64,000 bases of DNA. Source: Chitinophaga silvatica (lineage in GTDB: Bacteria; Bacteroidota; Bacteroidia; Chitinophagales; Chitinophagaceae). Positions 8,542 through 16,969 of the stretch are shown here, in pieces. The notes under the pieces are model-generated. The model saw only the letters and a list, made by a program, of their open reading frames with translations. It was not told where the DNA came from and did no database searches. The DNA is taken from NCBI RefSeq assembly GCF_003419895.1, contig NZ_QPMM01000011.1, positions 326,670 through 390,669 on the forward strand, in the 5' to 3' direction. Position 1 is the stretch's first letter; every line of letters begins with the position of its first letter. Made by a program: the position numbers and the translations under genes.

Positions 8542-8811
8542 ATGGATAGTACTACTTTAATTGCGTTTGCATCTATTCTGACCGCCGGATTTACTACTGC
8601 TATCGGTTGTGTAGCCCCTGCTTTGGCTGAAGGCAAGGCAATTGTTGCCGCACTACAGGCAATTGCCCAACAGCCCGATGCTTCTTCCACTACTACCCGA
8701 ACATTATTTGTCGGATTGGCAATGATTGAATCTACCTGTATTTACTGTCTGGTAATTTCCATGATTCTAATATTTGCTAACCCATTCTGGAATCATATTA
8801 TCGCAAAATAA
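8542..8811 (+). CDS. atpE: N-ATPase subunit c with two-carboxylate ion site
   Basis: An 89-residue hairpin protein forming the rotor ring. Counting from the loop QQPD, helix 2 carries E63 in the motif ESTCIY (E63, S64, T65, Y68), which matches position by position the Na+-coordinating EST..Y of known Na+ c rings. In helix 1, the residue aligned with the Na+-ligand glutamine of those rings is E30 (PALAEGKA), 15 residues before P45. A Glu at both places is the two-carboxylate motif. Ligands for Na+ are thus present; a bound proton plus Na+ or proton coupling alone remain possible. Spacing of 18 residues from P45 to E63 is exactly that of known Na+ rings. Confidence 0.93.
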   Translation: MDSTTLIAFASILTAGFTTAIGCVAPALAEGKAIVAALQAIAQQPDASSTTTRTLFVGLAMIESTCIYCLVISMILIFANPFWNHIIAK

Positions 8812-8823
8812 AATCAGCTAAGT

Positions 8824-9600
8824 ATGCAGATCGATTGGTTTACGGTGATTGCCCAGGTAATTAACTTTCTGATACTGGTTTGCCTGCTGAAACGCTTTCT
8901 ATATAAACCTGTATTAAAAGCAATTGCCGATCGGGAAGCCAGGATTAATAAGCAACTCGCGGAAGCTGCTGCATCCAAAGCAGCTGCTGAAGGAGAGTAT
9001 TTGTTGTATAAGGAAAGGAATGTTGAATTTGATGCCGAACGTGAAAAGGCGCTCGAAAAAGTAGCAATAGATATGGAAAAGGAAAAACAACAGCTACTCC
9101 TGCAGGCGCAGAAAGAAAGTCAGACTTTAAGAATTAAACTCCAGAATGATTTAAAAGCAGAACAACATAATATTCTCAATGAGGTAAAACAACGGATCCA
9201 ACAAACCGTATTAGGTATTGCCAATAAAACATTGGCGGATCTTGGAAATACCAACCTCGAAACACAGATAGTTTCCATCTTCATCCAGCGTCTCAAACAT
9301 CTCAACGAAACTGAAGCACATCAGCTAATACAGGCAATTCAACCTGGTGGCAACCTGGTTGTTGAAACAGCTTATAATTTAAACGAAGAACAAAAAAAAC
9401 AACTGGAAAATACTATTAGAGAGATGACCGGAGTACATCCGGTTTTTCAGTATGAGATCGATAAAAGTCTGATTAGTGGTATTACACTGAAAATGAAAGA
9501 CTACAAACTTTCATGGAATACCACCGATTATCTGAATGATCTACAGAAACACATGAATTTTAATGATGTAGCCGATAAATATTGGGGTAATGAGCAATAA
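8824..9600 (+). CDS. atpF: F-type ATPase subunit b with delta-like C-terminal domain
   Basis: At 258 residues this is far longer than an ordinary b subunit (about 160). One N-terminal membrane helix (FTVIAQVINFLILVCLLKRF) is followed by the usual charged coiled coil (about 35-150). The last third (about 175-258) contains LNEEQKKQLENTIREMTG, then FQYEIDKSLISGITLKMKDYK, which closely resembles the C-terminal domain of the OSCP/delta subunit (EEQKK.LE..l...tGk, D.sLIGGi.lk.GD). No separate delta gene exists in the operon, so b probably does delta's job of joining the stalk to alpha. The coding end overlaps the alpha start by 11 bp. Confidence 0.9.
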   Translation: MQIDWFTVIAQVINFLILVCLLKRFLYKPVLKAIADREARINKQLAEAAASKAAAEGEYLLYKERNVEFDAEREKALEKVAIDMEKEKQQLLLQAQKESQTLRIKLQNDLKAEQHNILNEVKQRIQQTVLGIANKTLADLGNTNLETQIVSIFIQRLKHLNETEAHQLIQAIQPGGNLVVETAYNLNEEQKKQLENTIREMTGVHPVFQYEIDKSLISGITLKMKDYKLSWNTTDYLNDLQKHMNFNDVADKYWGNEQ

Positions 9601-11122
9601 TGAATTTATACGAACAAAGGTGACAGATATCTTTGATGTGATCAACAAAGATGCTAATGAATATATTCCTTCCTTTGAAGCAGAAGAAACAGGTACCGTG
9701 ATCAGCGTTAGCTCTGGTATTGCAAGGGTTTCCGGATTACCCCATGCCGGGTATGAAGAATTATTGCGCTTCCCTAATAATCTTTATGGCATCGCTTTTA
9801 ATCTCGATGCCACTGAAATTGGTGTAGTATTACTTGGGGAAGATAAAAATTTACGGACCGGCGACCCCGTTAGCAGAACCGGCCGTGTAACTGATGTACC
9901 GGTAGGAAATGGATTATTAGGGCGTGTAATTAATCCATTAGGCGAACCGCAGGATGGTAAAGGCTCTGTGGCAGTTACAAAACGTTTACCAATTGAGCGT
10001 CCGGCTCCCGCTATTATGCAAAGAGCGCCTGTTGCCACTCCGTTACAAACAGGACTGAAAGTGGTTGATGCCTTGATCCCGGTGGGAAGAGGACAGCGAG
10101 AACTTATTCTGGGCGACAGGCAAACAGGGAAAACAACCATAGCTCTCGATACCATACTGAATCAGCACGATAAAAATGTGCTTTGTGTCTATTGTGCAAT
10201 CGGCCAGCAGGCCGCTTCATTGGCAAAGGTGGTAGCAGCACTGAATGAGCATAATGCAATGGAATACACAGTAATAGTAGCTACCGAAGGCAATAACCCG
10301 CCTGGCTTACTATACATTGCTCCATATGCAGCTACCAGCATTGCTGAATACTTTATGGAACAGGGCAGAGATGTGCTGATCATTTACGACGATCTTACTA
10401 ACCATGCAAGGGCCTATAGAGAACTTTCATTACTGTTGCGCCGCCCTCCCGGCCGCGAGGCTTTTCCCGGAGATATATTCTACATTCACTCCAGGCTTCT
10501 TGAACGCTCTACACAGTTAAACGATGAAAATGGTGGCGGTTCACTCACTGCATTACCCATTATTGAAACAGAAGCACAGAATATTTCAGCCTATATTCCA
10601 ACTAATCTTATTTCCATTACAGACGGGCAGTTATATCTATCGCCCAAGCTTTTTGATATGAGCGTATTGCCGGCTGTAGACATCGGAAGATCAGTATCCC
10701 GTGTAGGAGGTAAGGCGCAACTTAAAGCCTATAGAAAACTCGCAGGTAACCTGAAACTGGAATATGCTCAGTTTGAGGAATTGGAAACCTTTGCAAGATT
10801 CGGAATGCATATGGATGTAAATACTCAGAAAATAATTGAGCATGGAAAAAGGATCAGAGAATGTCTGAAACAGCCTGAAATGCAACCTTTGCCGGTAATG
10901 GAACAACTGATTATTTTACTGGCATTAAGTAAGGAATTGCTGGATGATGTTCCCGAAGCTAAAATTCCTGCTGCCGAAAAAGCGTTACAGCAACTTGCTG
11001 ATAATATGCCCGATTCGATAGTTGATGAATGGATAGGACAAAGTGCTTTAAGCCCGGAACACGAAAATTACCTGCTTAATAGTATGACGAAAATATTAGA
11101 ACCCTTTTATAATATTCAATAA
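9590..11122 (+). CDS. atpA: F-type ATPase subunit alpha
   Basis: A 510-residue non-catalytic nucleotide-binding subunit. Walker A is GDRQTGKT at 175-182; the strand VLIIYDDLTNHARAYRELSLLLRRPPGREAFPGD-type region is intact (DDLTNHA, RRPPGREA, the sensor-like arginine and the PGDIFY.HSRLLER block follow). The N-terminal barrel shows GTVISVSSGIARVSGL. Length is normal. It overlaps the end of atpF by 11 bp and the start of atpG by 1 bp, so the operon is tightly coupled. Confidence 0.95.
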   Translation: MSNNEFIRTKVTDIFDVINKDANEYIPSFEAEETGTVISVSSGIARVSGLPHAGYEELLRFPNNLYGIAFNLDATEIGVVLLGEDKNLRTGDPVSRTGRVTDVPVGNGLLGRVINPLGEPQDGKGSVAVTKRLPIERPAPAIMQRAPVATPLQTGLKVVDALIPVGRGQRELILGDRQTGKTTIALDTILNQHDKNVLCVYCAIGQQAASLAKVVAALNEHNAMEYTVIVATEGNNPPGLLYIAPYAATSIAEYFMEQGRDVLIIYDDLTNHARAYRELSLLLRRPPGREAFPGDIFYIHSRLLERSTQLNDENGGGSLTALPIIETEAQNISAYIPTNLISITDGQLYLSPKLFDMSVLPAVDIGRSVSRVGGKAQLKAYRKLAGNLKLEYAQFEELETFARFGMHMDVNTQKIIEHGKRIRECLKQPEMQPLPVMEQLIILLALSKELLDDVPEAKIPAAEKALQQLADNMPDSIVDEWIGQSALSPEHENYLLNSMTKILEPFYNIQ

Positions 11123-12009
11123 TGGCAGATACTCTTGAAAGCTTGCAGAGGCGTATTAGTAGCGCACAAGGGCTAGGTTCTGTTGTTAAAACAATGAAGG
11201 CCCTGGCTGCATCAAATATCGATCAGTACGAGATGGCTGTGAAGTCACTTCAAAACTACTTCGAAACTGTTGCAATGAGTTTATACGCTTGTTTCAAAGC
11301 AACGCAGTATACAAGCCAGGAAGCTAAAAATACAGGTTCCCAAACAGTAGCAATTGTGTTGGGTTCTGACCAGGGGTTGGTCGGTGGTTTTAATGAAGTG
11401 CTGGTAGACTATGTTCAGTCTAAACTCCGGTTACAGGGAGGAGAACAGGTATTCTGGGTAGTGGGAGAGCGAATGGTAAGCAGGTTGTCAGAATCAAATC
11501 TTCCTGTTAAAGAGAAGTTTCCGGTACCAAATGGAGTAGAGGGTATTGGTCCTTTGGTCAATGAATTACTGATCAATATTCAATCCTATCAGGAGCAGGG
11601 AATATTGGATTCCTGCCAGATTTTCTATAATTCACCTACCAGTCATATTGGTTATACACCCGCTGTAAGCCAGGTTTTACCCTTTGATAAACAATGGTAT
11701 ACCGAATTATATGTTTCCAATTGGCCTACTAATCGATTGCCCCAGATTATTGGAGGTCTTGAAAATATCCTTCCGGCATTAATAACTGAGTACCTGTTTG
11801 TACTGCTATACAAAGCTATTGCCGGTTCGCTTAGCAGCGAAAATGCAAGCCGGCTTCAGGCTATGCAGAGGGCTGAAAAAAATATCGATGAAACCCTTGA
11901 TGACCTAAACCAGCAGTTCAACCGTATTCGTCAGGGAGCTATAGATGCCGAATTATTTGATCTGGTAGCTGGTTTTGAAGCACTTGCCCCAAATAATCCA
12001 CAAAAATGA
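11122..12009 (+). CDS. atpG: F-type ATPase subunit gamma
   Basis: A 295-residue central-stalk subunit, the last gene of the operon. The two antiparallel helices of the rotor shaft are present: N-terminal LQRRISSAQGLGSVVKTMKALAASN and C-terminal SRLQAMQRAEKNIDETLDDLNQQFNRIRQGAIDAELFDLVAGFEAL. The middle GSDQGLVGGFN loop is the conserved gamma motif. N-ATPase gamma genes sit exactly at this end position. Nothing resembling a separate delta gene follows; the next element is the palindromic promoter of the efflux operon. Confidence 0.92.
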   Translation: MADTLESLQRRISSAQGLGSVVKTMKALAASNIDQYEMAVKSLQNYFETVAMSLYACFKATQYTSQEAKNTGSQTVAIVLGSDQGLVGGFNEVLVDYVQSKLRLQGGEQVFWVVGERMVSRLSESNLPVKEKFPVPNGVEGIGPLVNELLINIQSYQEQGILDSCQIFYNSPTSHIGYTPAVSQVLPFDKQWYTELYVSNWPTNRLPQIIGGLENILPALITEYLFVLLYKAIAGSLSSENASRLQAMQRAEKNIDETLDDLNQQFNRIRQGAIDAELFDLVAGFEALAPNNPQK

Positions 12010-12017
12010 GTATTTTT

Positions 12018-12056
12018 TAATTAGTTTGAATTCAAACTAATTATTTTGTACATTTG
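12018..12056 (+). promoter_or_regulatory. Bacteroidota promoter overlapped by a 26-bp palindromic operator
   Basis: A perfect 26-bp palindrome spans 12018-12043, with core TTAGTTTGAATTCAAACTAA. Inside it lies TTTG (12025-12028), then exactly 20 bases, then TACATTTG (12049-12056), matching TTTG-N20-TAnnTTTG. The operator therefore covers the -33 element. Cores of the form TTGAATTCAA are common targets of MarR-family dimers, and a MarR gene lies in the operon driven by this promoter, so autoregulated repression is likely. Transcription should begin around 12063, leaving a short leader before the ATG at 12075. Confidence 0.85.
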
Positions 12057-12074
12057 GTGTACAATTCAGTAAGA

Positions 12075-13655
12075 ATGGAACTGCCAACTTCGCTGGTCGA
12101 GTATGGTTCTCGACGAATTATCATCACTATAACAGCAGTAGTTTGTGCCCTGCTGGAAATCATAGACACCACAATTGTTAACGTTGCCCTGCCAGATATG
12201 CGAGGAAGCCTTGGTGCTACACTCAATGAAGTGAGTTGGGTCATCACTGCCTATTCTCTCGCTAATGTAATTATTGTACCTCTTACCAGCTGGCTATCTC
12301 AACAGTTTGGACGCAGAAATTACTTTGCCGCTTCCATCATAATATTTACTGTCTGTTCTTTCCTCTGTGGTAATGCAACCAATATTTGGGAACTGGTGCT
12401 TTTCCGCTTTCTGCAAGGCCTGGGTGGTGGAGCATTATTAGTTACTTCCCAGACAATTATTACTGAAAGCTGGCCTACAGAAAAAAGAGCAACCGCACAG
12501 GCCATTTATACATTAGGAGTAATCGTTGGCCCTACTTTGGGTCCTCCTTTAGGTGGCTTTATCATCGATAATTATAGTTGGCCATATATCTTCTATATCA
12601 ATATACCTATTGGAGTTATCGCGGCACTGTTAACTCTGCAATATGTTAGAAGTCCGCAGTATGAAAAGAAACGCGATGCATCGCAGGTCGACTGGCTGGG
12701 GATTTTTCTGTTAATGGTGGGTATTTGCTCCCTTCAATTTGTATTGGAGAAAGGGCAGGAAGAAGATTGGTTTAGTAGTACATTGATAGTGGTTCTCTCT
12801 GTACTGGCTGTGTTCGGGTTATTCTTCTTTATATGGCGGCAGTGGGTATACAAATATCCGGTAGTGGAGTTAAGAGTATTGAAAAATGGTAATCTCAGAA
12901 TAGGAGTTGTGTTATCATTTATCATGGGATTCGGCTTATTTGGATCTACTTTCGTAATTCCGCTTTATACGCAATCACTGCTGGGCTGGACTGCACAGCA
13001 ATCAGGTATGTTGCAGCTTCCCAGTACGCTGTTTGTTGCTTTTATGATGCCTGTTGTTGCGATACTCATTCAAAAAGGAGTGCCACAGAAATACCTGATT
13101 GCAATAGGGATGAGTATATTTTTCATCTATAGTTATCTTTCTTATACTATACTAACTCCGGATACCAGTAGTAAAGATTTTTTCTGGGTATTAATTATTC
13201 GCGGATTAGGTTTGGGCTTATTATCTGTTCCGGTTAGTACTATGTCTTTGTCGACCCTCAAAGGGCAGGAGATAGGCCAGGGTGCAGCATTCTCTGGAAT
13301 GATGCGACAGCTTGGCGGAGCTTTCGGTGTAGCTTTGATTTCAACTTTTGTAATCAGGCAAACAGATTTTCATCGCAGTACTTTAGTAGATCACCTCGAT
13401 GTAAATAATCCTGATGTTCAGAATAAAATCACTCAAATGGCAGCGGGTATGAGAAGTAAAGGTTTTGATCTTGCAACGGCTCAGAATAAAGCTTATGCAA
13501 TGCTGGATGGCGCAGTGATGAAACAGGCTACAGTACTATCTTACATGGATGTATTCCTTTGGGTGGGTATTATGTTCCTGGTTTGCGTTCCATTTGTTTT
13601 ATTATTGGTAAAAACATCAAAGAAAAAGATTAACCTCGCTGAGGCAGCACACTAG
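12075..13655 (+). CDS. DHA2-family (EmrB/QacA) drug efflux MFS transporter
   Basis: A 526-residue transporter with about 14 membrane helices. Motifs: ALLEIIDTTIVNVALPDMRGSLG in helix 1 (motif D1 of the 14-helix group), NEVSWVITAYSLANVIIVPLTSWLSQQFGRR (motif A), and VGPTLGPPLGGFI (motif C, antiporter). The proton-driven DHA2 group exports drugs and other hydrophobic compounds. A longer frame from TTG at 12054 would begin inside the -7 box, so the ATG at 12075 is chosen. Bacteroidota efflux MFS of this kind usually work with an EmrA-like adaptor and TolC; neither gene is here. Followed by marR after 26 bp and probably repressed by it. Confidence 0.92.
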   Translation: MELPTSLVEYGSRRIIITITAVVCALLEIIDTTIVNVALPDMRGSLGATLNEVSWVITAYSLANVIIVPLTSWLSQQFGRRNYFAASIIIFTVCSFLCGNATNIWELVLFRFLQGLGGGALLVTSQTIITESWPTEKRATAQAIYTLGVIVGPTLGPPLGGFIIDNYSWPYIFYINIPIGVIAALLTLQYVRSPQYEKKRDASQVDWLGIFLLMVGICSLQFVLEKGQEEDWFSSTLIVVLSVLAVFGLFFFIWRQWVYKYPVVELRVLKNGNLRIGVVLSFIMGFGLFGSTFVIPLYTQSLLGWTAQQSGMLQLPSTLFVAFMMPVVAILIQKGVPQKYLIAIGMSIFFIYSYLSYTILTPDTSSKDFFWVLIIRGLGLGLLSVPVSTMSLSTLKGQEIGQGAAFSGMMRQLGGAFGVALISTFVIRQTDFHRSTLVDHLDVNNPDVQNKITQMAAGMRSKGFDLATAQNKAYAMLDGAVMKQATVLSYMDVFLWVGIMFLVCVPFVLLLVKTSKKKINLAEAAH

Positions 13656-13681
13656 AAATTAAATGTAATATATTTGTTAGT

Positions 13682-14137
13682 ATGATAAATACTCAACAAA
13701 ATATTGTAGACCTGGCGCGTGAATTTGGTAGAGCTATTAGTGAGATGCGCACCTATATGCGTCAAAACCTACAGGTGAAAATCAGGGAACATGGCGTTGA
13801 TATTACATTTGAATTACTTGAAATATTAGGGTTTCTCTTTAGAAAAGATGGAGTAAATCAACAGGAAATAGCAGATGTTATTGTAAAGGATAAGTCGAGC
13901 ATGACTTACCTGATCGATAACCTCGAAAAACGAGGAATGGTAGAACGAATAGAAGATCAAAACGATAGAAGAAGTAAACTAATCTATCTGACAGAAAAAG
14001 GTAAAATGCTGGAGAAAGAACTAAGCCCCTGGATTAGTGAAATGTATGAAAAAGCAACAACAGGATTAGAACAGACGAATTTGCAGATTGCACTGGCTCA
14101 GATACAGAAAATGAACGAAAATCTTAGGAAACAATGA
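13682..14137 (+). CDS. MarR-family transcriptional regulator
   Basis: A 151-residue winged-helix repressor. The core shows FELLEILGFLFRKDGVNQQEIADVIVKDKSSMTYLIDNLEKRGMVER, with recognition helix around KSSMTYLIDNLEKRG and wing EDQNDRRSKLIYLTEKGK (DxRSK form of the DxRSR motif). Flanking helices make the dimer. The likely target is the palindrome at 12018-12043 at the head of its own operon; the likely inducer is a substrate of the efflux pump. A TATATTTG at 13669-13676 resembles a -7 box but has no -33 partner and is too close to the ATG. Shares an ATGA overlap with the Usp gene. Confidence 0.92.
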   Translation: MINTQQNIVDLAREFGRAISEMRTYMRQNLQVKIREHGVDITFELLEILGFLFRKDGVNQQEIADVIVKDKSSMTYLIDNLEKRGMVERIEDQNDRRSKLIYLTEKGKMLEKELSPWISEMYEKATTGLEQTNLQIALAQIQKMNENLRKQ

Positions 14138-14961
14138 TGAAAACGTTGCTAGTACCTGTGGATCTGACTGCAGCATCCGACGAAACGGTACGCTTTACCA
14201 CCGCCTGGAGTAAACAATATGATTATGAAAGAATCATACTGTTGAAGACTTTTTATGAAAATGTATTCAGCGATATTGTAATCTCTGCGGAATACGCACC
14301 AGTAGATGAAGCTTCTGTAAACAATAACCGTGAAGCTGCAAAAGCCAGACTGCAGGAACTGGCTGAAGAAATTGTTGCCGAACATAACCAGGTTCAGGTA
14401 ACTATTGCCATTAGTGAAGATCCGATTCTAAGGGCTATTAATGAGATCATTCATACAGCCTCACCATCCATGATTGTTCTGGGCAGTAATAATACGGATG
14501 GACTTATTGCAAGAAATCTTATCAGCATCGCTAAAACAAGCCCGATTCGTGTATTGGTAGTTCCGGCAGGCTATTCTTTTCAACCTGTAAAGAAAGCATT
14601 GGTGCCTTTCGATTTTAAAGCTTTACAGGTATTGGGAAAATTGCAGAAAGTTGCCATCTCTCCCAACTGGCCTAAAGCACAATTACTCGCGCTGAATGTA
14701 AGTACTGATTCAAATCAGCAAACACCAGATGAACAAACCACTGCTGCAATTCATGAATATTTATCGGCTTTCCGCCATGAAATTCATTACAGCAAAGGAA
14801 ACGATATTATTGAAAGTGTTACGGACTATACAAAAAGCAATGATGTTCAACTGGTGGTGGCATTACCAGGTAAGCATAGCTTCTTATATGCTCTAACCCA
14901 TAAAAGTATCTCAGAAGCAATTACCAGGGCAGCTCAGGTACCAGTGCTTATTCTAAAGTAA
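14134..14961 (+). CDS. Universal stress protein with two UspA domains
   Basis: A 275-residue tandem-Usp protein. Domain 1 (1-150) starts with TLLVPVDLTAASDETVRF and ends IVLGSNNTDGL ... SPIRVLVVPAG; domain 2 (155-275) is more diverged, opening KKALVPFDFKALQ and ending VALPGKHSFLYALTHKSISEAITRAAQVPVLIL. The nucleotide-binding G-x2-G-x9-G(S/T) loop is not clean in either half. Starts ATGATG, overlapping the marR stop, so 14137 is an equal start choice. Cotranscription with the efflux pump suggests a stress-linked role; the specific activity is unknown. Confidence 0.9.
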   Translation: MMKTLLVPVDLTAASDETVRFTTAWSKQYDYERIILLKTFYENVFSDIVISAEYAPVDEASVNNNREAAKARLQELAEEIVAEHNQVQVTIAISEDPILRAINEIIHTASPSMIVLGSNNTDGLIARNLISIAKTSPIRVLVVPAGYSFQPVKKALVPFDFKALQVLGKLQKVAISPNWPKAQLLALNVSTDSNQQTPDEQTTAAIHEYLSAFRHEIHYSKGNDIIESVTDYTKSNDVQLVVALPGKHSFLYALTHKSISEAITRAAQVPVLILK

Positions 14962-14978
14962 TTAATGCCAAATCCGTG

Positions 14979-15040
14979 AAGGATGAATCAAAAGTATTCT
15001 AGTTTCTATCAGAGTGCTTTTGATTCATCCTTTTCGTTTT
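14979..15040 (+). terminator. Terminator after the efflux operon
   Basis: A perfect 16-bp stem, AAGGATGAATCAAAAG (14979-14994) with its complement at 15017-15032, a 22-base loop, then TTCGTTTT. It starts 18 bp after the Usp stop. The long exact stem makes transcription termination likely even though the T run is interrupted. Confidence 0.75.
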
Positions 15041-15131
15041 ATAGTAGTCATGAATTAATGCATTTGTTTATATTCCCCCATTGCATCTATGATTTAAAAA
15101 TTATATCTTACTTCAAATTCCACGTCCTACC

Positions 15132-16139
15132 ATGCGTTTCTTGTTACTTTCGGCATGCCTGCTCATCACATTGCAGGGAGCTGCCCAGGATATGGCTAAT
15201 AAGGCCAATCAATTTATTAAGCTGCTTTCTAAAGCTCAGCAGGAAAAAGCCATTTACCCTTTCGATACGGCAGAAAGAGAGCGTTTTGCTTATGTGCCAC
15301 TCGATAACAGAAAAGGTATTTCTGTCAATGAATTAAGTAAGGAGCAAAGAGAGAAGTTGATTGTGCTGCTCTCTACCGCGCTGAGCAATAATACAGTAAA
15401 CAGGGTACAGGATATTATGCAGCTCGATAACGTGCTGAAAGAATTGGAAAACCGAAAGGCAGACGATCATTACCGTGATCCGGGTAAATATTTTATCACC
15501 ATTTTTGGAACTCCTGAAAAAGGGAAGGTCTGGGGATGGAGATTTGAAGGTCACCATGTTGCTTTCAATTTTTCTTCTGAAAACAATAAACTGGTTGCAG
15601 GAACTCCCAGTTTCTTGGGTGCCAACCCGGCTGTTGTGCAGTCTGGCCCTCAAAAAGGGAAGGAGGTGCTGAAAGCTGAAACTGCCCAGGGATTTGCATT
15701 ACTTGAAGCGCTTAATGCCGATGAATTGCAGAAAGCCCTGGTAAATACTGCTGCTCCTGCCGAAATCATTACCGGTGCTTCCCGGAAAGTTCAGCTAATT
15801 CAGCCAATGGGAATAAGATATAATGAACTGAGCAAAGCTGCCCAGGCTCAGCTGTATAGCTTAATCAGTTTGTACGTGAACAGATATACGAAATTGTTTG
15901 CTAATAGTATGCTTAAGGAAATTGAAGAAGCCGGAATGGAGAATTTATACTTTGCCTGGGCCGGAGATACTGGTCATACTCCGGGAAAGCCATACTACTA
16001 CAGAATTCAAGGCCCTACCTTAATAATCGAATATGATAATACCCAGAATAACGCGAATCACGTACATACAGTAATCAGAGATTTAAAACGCGATTTTGGA
16101 GGTGATGAATTACTCGAACATTACAGAGCTGCGCACTAA
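15132..16139 (+). CDS. DUF3500 family secreted protein
   Basis: A 335-residue protein with signal peptide MRFLLLSACLLITLQGAAQ. The mature part matches the DUF3500 pattern: RFAYVPLDNRKGISVNELSKEQREKL, then YFITIFGTPEKGKVWGWRFEGHHVAFNF, then FLGANPAVV, and a C-terminal FAWAGDTGHTPGKPYYYRIQGPTLIIEYDNTQN. The WGWR.EGHH and histidine/aspartate-rich C-terminal block are conserved in the family, which may be enzymatic, but no reaction is established to my knowledge. It stands alone: terminator upstream, convergent gene downstream. Confidence 0.9.
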   Translation: MRFLLLSACLLITLQGAAQDMANKANQFIKLLSKAQQEKAIYPFDTAERERFAYVPLDNRKGISVNELSKEQREKLIVLLSTALSNNTVNRVQDIMQLDNVLKELENRKADDHYRDPGKYFITIFGTPEKGKVWGWRFEGHHVAFNFSSENNKLVAGTPSFLGANPAVVQSGPQKGKEVLKAETAQGFALLEALNADELQKALVNTAAPAEIITGASRKVQLIQPMGIRYNELSKAAQAQLYSLISLYVNRYTKLFANSMLKEIEEAGMENLYFAWAGDTGHTPGKPYYYRIQGPTLIIEYDNTQNNANHVHTVIRDLKRDFGGDELLEHYRAAH

Positions 16140-16258
16140 AAATTAAATAATATCAAGTGTGCATTGAATTTCGGTATTATCAAGGTACTACGGTAGTATC
16201 AGGACAAAGCAAAATACTAGAGTATAACAATGGTATTAAATGCGAGTCGATTCGCGCA

Positions 16259-16801
16259 TTAAAGATTCGATAATATAAATTCAATACGTTCGGCTATAGG
16301 AACTAACGGAAGCTCAATCACCCGATAGCCTAACTGCGTATAGAGCTGTTTCATCTGAATATAGGTATCTTCAGCTTCTGCAAATGACTGTTTACGTTCG
16401 TCATCCTGGTGATAGATTGCCTTCCATGGCGGAGTAATGAAAACATGCTGATTGTACCGGTTATCCATTGCAGTTTGCAGCATTAAATCAGAAACCGGTA
16501 AGGCACAAAGACGCAGGTAGCCAATGACGTCGGGAAATCCTCTGTCAAAAAATGTAGGAACGGCCGTGTCAGATGTTGTATAGGCTTCAAAATCTGCCTC
16601 CCACATTTTCATGGCAAAAGCATGTTGGTTTTCCCATGGCAAAGCATTCCCATTGCTGGCAAGTTGTTGCTGAATAATATTTCTGCCACTTTCCTGTATG
16701 GTCTTATATCCCATCTGATTTAGGGAATTTATTAAACTGGTTTTACCCATACCAGGACCTCCTGTTATTACATAACAATGCTGTTTCACCTGTGTGATCA
16801 T
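16259..16801 (-). CDS. AAA_28-family small ATPase
   Basis: A 180-residue P-loop protein on the minus strand. Walker A GGPGMGKT at 14-21, then ESGRNIIQQQL, a DRGFPDVIGYLRL segment (switch-like FDRG.PD motif) and a C-terminal ERIEFIL helix. This arrangement is that of AAA_28, the family resembling the NadR ribosylnicotinamide kinase domain. It may be a nucleoside or small-molecule kinase or a GTP/ATP-binding regulator; no substrate can be read. Convergent with the DUF3500 gene and divergent from the LytS-type kinase. Confidence 0.88.
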   Translation of the reverse strand: MITQVKQHCYVITGGPGMGKTSLINSLNQMGYKTIQESGRNIIQQQLASNGNALPWENQHAFAMKMWEADFEAYTTSDTAVPTFFDRGFPDVIGYLRLCALPVSDLMLQTAMDNRYNQHVFITPPWKAIYHQDDERKQSFAEAEDTYIQMKQLYTQLGYRVIELPLVPIAERIEFILSNL

Positions 16802-16969
16802 TTTAATATAATAAGTCGTTTGGAAAATAACCTAGAGAAAGTGGTGTAAATTTAAGAAAAATGATTCAAATGATGCTGACTTTTACTAAAGTGTAATAAT
16901 TATGCACTGAAGAGTAACGAAAGTATACCAAAATCAGAGTACCTTAGTATTATCCCCAACCAAACAAAT

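Noticed and set aside
13669..13676. TATATTTG before marR as a separate promoter
   Set aside because: No TTTG 19-21 bases upstream and only 5 bp from the ATG, so cotranscription with the efflux gene is the better reading.
16237..16256. GCGA/TCGC hairpin near the end of the AAA_28 gene
   Set aside because: Only 4 bp of stem and no T run; not enough for a terminator call.
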